DNA of 64,000 nucleotides from positions 248,001 to 312,000 of the forward strand of contig NZ_AKJN02000008.1 in NCBI RefSeq assembly GCF_000282315.2, given 5' to 3'. Under the pieces are notes generated by a model. That model searched no databases. It was not told where the DNA came from and saw only the letters and a list, made by a program, of their open reading frames with translations. This document shows positions 60,866-64,000 of the stretch, one piece after another (the stretch's first letter is position 1; each line of letters opens with the position of its first letter). This DNA is from Pseudomonas sp. GM41(2012). Its GTDB lineage: Bacteria; Pseudomonadota; Gammaproteobacteria; Pseudomonadales; Pseudomonadaceae. The position numbers were made by a program, and so were the translations under genes.

Positions 60866-61243
60866 TCAAACCCCGGTTTTAGGCGACTTCAACGAATCAT
60901 TACCGGTCACGGTAGCGGTATTGGTCGCCGCCTCGGCATTCGCCTTCAACCGGTTCAACTCTTCACCCGCCCGCTGAATCTTTGCCCGCACGTTGTCCAT
61001 GTCCTGACGGCTTTTCTCCAGCAGGCTTTTCGCCGAACTGTGCCCGGTAATACCACGCGCCAGGGCAACACCGCCGATCGCCACTTGAATCAACCCGAAC
61101 ACACCACCGCGACGCAGGCCCTTGCCGACCATGACCACACCGCCGGCCAGTGAACCGATACGTTCCCAACCCTGCACGTTCTGCTCAGTGTGAGTCTGGA
61201 ACGGGGTGGATTCGATGCGTTCTACGCGTTTGAGTTCGCTCAT
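60866..61243 (-). CDS. Small membrane protein, DUF2892-like
   Basis: A 125-aa protein starting MSELKRVERIESTPF after a GGAGA site; longer starts lack one. Two hydrophobic segments lie about 28-46 (ERIGSLAGGVVMVGKGL) and 50-66. The second half is a coiled coil (SLLEKSRQDMDNVRAKIQRAGEELNRLKANAEAA). The N-terminal part resembles YgaP-like DUF2892 proteins. Function unknown. Confidence 0.7.
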   Translation of the reverse strand: MSELKRVERIESTPFQTHTEQNVQGWERIGSLAGGVVMVGKGLRRGGVFGLIQVAIGGVALARGITGHSSAKSLLEKSRQDMDNVRAKIQRAGEELNRLKANAEAATNTATVTGNDSLKSPKTGV

Positions 61244-61333
61244 GATCTGTCTCCTGGCTGGAATGGCTTTCAAGAATAGATAATTAAGCTGACTGCCGAG
61301 GCGGGCGGCTTGTTCCATCGGATATGCGCTGAA

Positions 61334-61804
61334 TCAGCGAAACTTTGCTCCGGAGCGGGTGTTGAGTCCCTTGGACATACGGTCATAGAGCACGACGTTG
61401 ACGGTGGCCGCCAGGTTCATGCAACCGGTGGTCGGGATGTAGACCACGTCTTCGCACCAGTCGCGAATCTCTTTATCCAGCGAGCCGTCTTCCGGGCCGA
61501 AGATGTACAGCGCGCGGTCCGGATGGGTGTATTCCGGCAGCGAACGGGCACCTTCCACCAGTTCCACAGCGACCGGAACGCAGCCCAGCGGCAGGATTTT
61601 TTTCAGGTCGTCGATGCCGATCAGCGGAATGTCGTAGTGGACGCGCTTGGTGTCGGTGACGAAGTCGGCGGCGCGTTCATAACGCTTGCCGGTATAGAAC
61701 ACGGACGCCACGCCATAACAGCCAGCGGCGCGCATCACCGAACCGACGTTTTCCGGTGATTTGGGGTTATACAAACCAATGCAGCTGTACCGTTTGTCTG
61801 CCAC
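61334..61804 (-). CDS. TrmH/SpoU-family RNA 2'-O-methyltransferase
   Basis: A 156-aa SPOUT methyltransferase, single-domain. Motif 1 is NPKSPENVGSVMRAAGCYGV, motif 2 is LYIFGPEDGSLDKEI and motif 3 is VYIPTTGCMNLAATVNVVLYDR, which form the trefoil-knot SAM site. It starts with GTG (VADKRYSCIGLYN) preceded by AAGG. It methylates a tRNA or rRNA ribose; the site is not evident. Confidence 0.88.
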   Translation of the reverse strand: MADKRYSCIGLYNPKSPENVGSVMRAAGCYGVASVFYTGKRYERAADFVTDTKRVHYDIPLIGIDDLKKILPLGCVPVAVELVEGARSLPEYTHPDRALYIFGPEDGSLDKEIRDWCEDVVYIPTTGCMNLAATVNVVLYDRMSKGLNTRSGAKFR

Positions 61805-61874
61805 GAGCGGGGTGCCTTCGGGGAAAAAACGGCGATTATACGGGGATTGGGGGAGGGTGGGCAGTGATCGTTCC

Positions 61875-62011
61875 CCTGTGGTGAGGGGGCTTGCCCTCGT
61901 TGGGTCGCGAAGCGGCCCCAAAATCAGCCACATCAGTTATTCAGGTAAACCTCGTTCGCTGATTTTACGACTGCTTCGCAGCCGAACGGGGGCAAGCCCC
62001 CTCGCCACAGG
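61875..62011. repeat. Long-armed inverted repeat
   Basis: CCTGTGGTGAGGGGGCTTGCCC on one side and its partner GGGGGCAAGCCCCCTCGCCACAGG on the other flank about 85 bases. A nested pair, TCGCGAAGCGGCC and related TGCTTCGCAGCCG, lies within. Another dispersed Pseudomonas intergenic element. Confidence 0.75.
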
Positions 62012-62024
62012 GCCAAGGTCGACT

Positions 62025-62396
62025 TCAGTCTTCTTTCTTCATCAACCCGGCCAACGCGGCAAACGGGTTATGCGTTGCCTTGGCGATTTTCGGCGAGCTC
62101 AGCGAACCTTCATCGAAATACTGTTGATCGGTGTACCGCGAGTGTTCGTTGTCGTGGCAATACAGGCACAACAATTCCCAGTTCGAGCCATCCTGAGGGT
62201 TGTTGTCGTGGTTATGGTCGCGGTGGTGCACGGTCAGTTCGCTCAGGCGCTTGCCGGAAAACTCACGGGCGCAGCGACCGCACACGTGCGGGTACATTTT
62301 CAGGGCCTTGTCGCGGTAACCCATTTCCTTGTCGCGCTGGTTGTCGGCAAGGATGCGGTCCAGTTTCGACGTGTTGGTCGGTGTTGACGAACTCAT
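62025..62396 (-). CDS. YajD-family HNH nuclease
   Basis: A 123-aa protein with an HNH motif. CGRCAREFSG (about 39-48) provides one Cys pair, TVHHRDHNHDNNP (about 55-67) the catalytic His, and NWELLCLYCHDNEH the second Cys pair for structural zinc. It matches YajD in length. The biological target is unknown. Confidence 0.9.
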   Translation of the reverse strand: MSSSTPTNTSKLDRILADNQRDKEMGYRDKALKMYPHVCGRCAREFSGKRLSELTVHHRDHNHDNNPQDGSNWELLCLYCHDNEHSRYTDQQYFDEGSLSSPKIAKATHNPFAALAGLMKKED

Positions 62397-62444
62397 GGGT
62401 TCACCTTTGTAAAAGACTAATGACGGTTATGAGCCAAGTTTAGC

Positions 62445-63131
62445 TCAGCCCTTGAGCTTCTCGGCAATCCAGATGGTGTGACGGGTGCCTTTGTTGCCGT
62501 GGGCGAAGACCTGCACTTCCTCGGCTTTGAAGCCGGCCTTCTTCAGTTTGTCGGAAAACTGTCGATCAGCACTCGCGGACCAGACGGCCAGCACGCCTTT
62601 GGGCCGCAGGGCCTTGGCGCAGGCGCTCAGGCCGCCAGCGGAGTAGAGCCAGCTGTTGGCCTTTTGGGTCAGGCCTTCGGGGCCGTTGTCGACGTCGAGC
62701 ATGATTGCGTCGAAACCTTGCGGCTCGGCTTGCAGGACTTTGGCCACGTCTGCCATGCGAATGACCGTACGCGGGTCCTGCAGCGGATTCCCGGCTTTCT
62801 CACCCAGCGCTCCACGGTTCCACTCCACCACACCCGGCACCAGTTCGGCGACCACCACTTCAGCGGTCTTGCCCAGATGCTTGAGGGCCGAGGCGAGGGT
62901 GAAGCCCATGCCCAGGCCGCCGATCAGCACGCGCGAATTCGGCCGGCCGGCCACTTTACGGCACGGGATCTCCGCCAGAGCGTCTTCCGAGCCGTGCATG
63001 CGGGTGTTCATCAGTTGCCCGCCGTCGCCGCCCTGGATCTTGATGACGAAATCCTCACCGTATTCGAACAGGCACAAGGCACCGCCATTTTCAGGAATTG
63101 GAGTGGTGTCGAGCAGAACGAAACGTTTCAT
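62445..63131 (-). CDS. Spermidine-synthase-like methyltransferase-fold protein
   Basis: A 228-aa Rossmann protein. It has the aminopropyltransferase-type loop VLIGGLGMGFTLASALKHL (about 66-84), the acidic VVVAELVPGVVEWNRG and DAIMLDVDNGPEGL. It lacks the full N-terminal domain of SpeE, so polyamine synthesis is doubtful. The start MKRFVLLDTTP has no strong Shine-Dalgarno. It is divergent from the Pro-rich gene. Confidence 0.8.
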   Translation of the reverse strand: MKRFVLLDTTPIPENGGALCLFEYGEDFVIKIQGGDGGQLMNTRMHGSEDALAEIPCRKVAGRPNSRVLIGGLGMGFTLASALKHLGKTAEVVVAELVPGVVEWNRGALGEKAGNPLQDPRTVIRMADVAKVLQAEPQGFDAIMLDVDNGPEGLTQKANSWLYSAGGLSACAKALRPKGVLAVWSASADRQFSDKLKKAGFKAEEVQVFAHGNKGTRHTIWIAEKLKG

Positions 63132-63229
63132 GGGACTCACTTGAGGAGAAATTGGCATAAGAGGGAGAAGGCAAACACGCGCCGTTGGGAGTAGCCTGCA
63201 AAAACACAACAAGGCCAACGGAGCCATTG

Positions 63230-63520
63230 ATGAAGCGCACCATTCTAACGGTCATTGCCTTGGCCGCGCTCTCGATAACTGCAGTGCAGGCCCAGCAGTT
63301 GCAAACCATTCCGACCAGCCCTGCGCCGCTGCCCGGTTCACCCGGCACCGCGACCCCGACACCGTACCCGCAAATCACCCCGACCAGCGTGCCCAAGGTC
63401 GGGCCCGGCAGTGGTGGTCCGCCGTTGGTGCCGATTGAAATGCCTAGCCCGCCCACCAAGGATCAGCCACTGCCGGGGCTAGAGCAAAACCCGTCGAAAG
63501 CCAAATCACCCGGCGGTTAA
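63230..63520 (+). CDS. Small exported proline-rich protein
   Basis: A 96-aa protein; the signal peptide ILTVIALAALSITAVQA ends near residue 20. The mature part is low-complexity and Pro/Gly/Thr-rich (PTSPAPLPGSPGTATPTPYP, PPLVPIEMPSPPTKDQ). No family recognised. GGAG lies upstream. Its 3' end overlaps the convergent gene by four bases. Confidence 0.65.
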   Translation: MKRTILTVIALAALSITAVQAQQLQTIPTSPAPLPGSPGTATPTPYPQITPTSVPKVGPGSGGPPLVPIEMPSPPTKDQPLPGLEQNPSKAKSPGG

Positions 63521-63990
63521 ACCTGCTGCGAGAGCAGTTGCCCATCGGCCATGCGCAACCGTTTGGAGAGGGAGACGGCGAGGGCGCGGATGATTTTTGC
63601 GGCGATTTTCGGCGCATCGTTGAGCATCTTTTCCAGCGAATCCTTGCCCAGATTGAGCAACTGGCAATTGCTTGCGGCCACGCAACTGGCCGAGCGGCGT
63701 TCGCCGTCGAGTACGGCCATTTCGCCGAACGCCCGACCGCTGCGCAACGTTGCCATGGTCACCAGGTGACCGTCGCTGTTGGTTTTCTGCACCGCCACCT
63801 GGCCGGTGTGGATGATGCACATGAAGCTGCCGGCATCGCCCTCATGGAAAATCTCTTCGCCCTGAGCAATGGTGCTGATGCTGAAGTAGCCCGAGGCCGC
63901 GGCGAAGTCCGCCGGCAGCAGTTGATCGAATAGGCCACAGTCCATCAGCCAGTCGCGAATTTCGTTGTTCAGTAAGGTCGGTTCTGACAT
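63517..63990 (-). CDS. Cyclic nucleotide-binding domain protein
   Basis: A 157-aa stand-alone cNMP-binding domain. It has EIFHEGDAGSFMCIIHTGQVAVQ, then the phosphate-binding cassette GRAFGEMAVLDGERRSASCVA (FGE...RSA). No DNA-binding domain follows, only a helical tail, so it probably acts as a regulatory partner. Confidence 0.88.
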   Translation of the reverse strand: MSEPTLLNNEIRDWLMDCGLFDQLLPADFAAASGYFSISTIAQGEEIFHEGDAGSFMCIIHTGQVAVQKTNSDGHLVTMATLRSGRAFGEMAVLDGERRSASCVAASNCQLLNLGKDSLEKMLNDAPKIAAKIIRALAVSLSKRLRMADGQLLSQQV

Positions 63991-64000
63991 GTCGTCACGG

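Overview
This window looks like a chromosome segment of a Pseudomonas of the fluorescens group. The evidence is high-GC housekeeping genes in Pseudomonas order (nadB-algU-mucA-mucB-mucD without mucC; gcvR/dapA-bamC-MBL-purC-tRNA-Ser; rnd-ycgL), an opdH-tctCBA/tctDE citrate module, and many Pseudomonas-type REP palindromes ending in 'GCGAGC(A)GGCTCGCTCC'. Family names and synteny come from memory; no database was searched.

Layout. (1) 1-6.4 kb: a guanidine-nitrogen operon on the minus strand. It holds an ABC importer, two DUF1989 proteins (carboxyguanidine deiminase subunits) and the N-terminal 560 codons of a urea/guanidine carboxylase that leaves the window. Its leader carries a very clear guanidine-I (ykkC) riboswitch, preceded by a near-perfect sigma-54 promoter. 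A 10-nt complementarity between the aptamer and the Shine-Dalgarno region suggests translational control. (2) 6.5-7.4 kb: two small Tyr-rich lipoproteins. (3) 7.7-15.4 kb: an AT-richer accessory block with a GT4-like glycosyltransferase, an unknown 285-aa one-TM protein and an 1863-aa RTX protein, with no secretion genes beside them. (4) 15.6-25.9 kb: an HIBCH-like hydrolase, ung, an orphan gene, and the tricarboxylate porin/TTT transporter with its two-component system. (5) 26-34.6 kb: HDOD, ygfZ, sdhE, ygfX, nadB, then the AlgU envelope-stress operon with two AlgU-type promoters. (6) 34.6-42.7 kb: M48 protease, TusA-like protein, AI-2E/PerM permease, bcp, gcvR, dapA, bamC, an MBL hydrolase, purC and tRNA-Ser(CGA). 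(7) 42.7-44.2 kb: a small insertion next to the tRNA. It contains an IS66 remnant and a DUF1796 gene and is flanked by direct repeats that include the duplicated 3' end of the neighbouring MFS gene. (8) 44.1-53 kb: transporters, LysR regulators, a CHM isomerase and a gamma-glutamylpolyamine-synthetase-like enzyme. (9) 53-64 kb: EptA-like transferase, methyltransferase, rnd-ycgL, a dehydrogenase, a nitroreductase, a pseudo-gluzincin with a degenerate HExxH, an RNA methyltransferase, an HNH protein, a spermidine-synthase-like protein and a cyclic-nucleotide-binding protein.

The strongest leads are the dual control of the guanidine operon (sigma-54 plus an SD-masking riboswitch), the uncharacterised glycosyltransferase/TM-protein/RTX trio, the repeat-flanked tRNA-Ser insertion, and the exported protein with RExxQ in place of HExxH.
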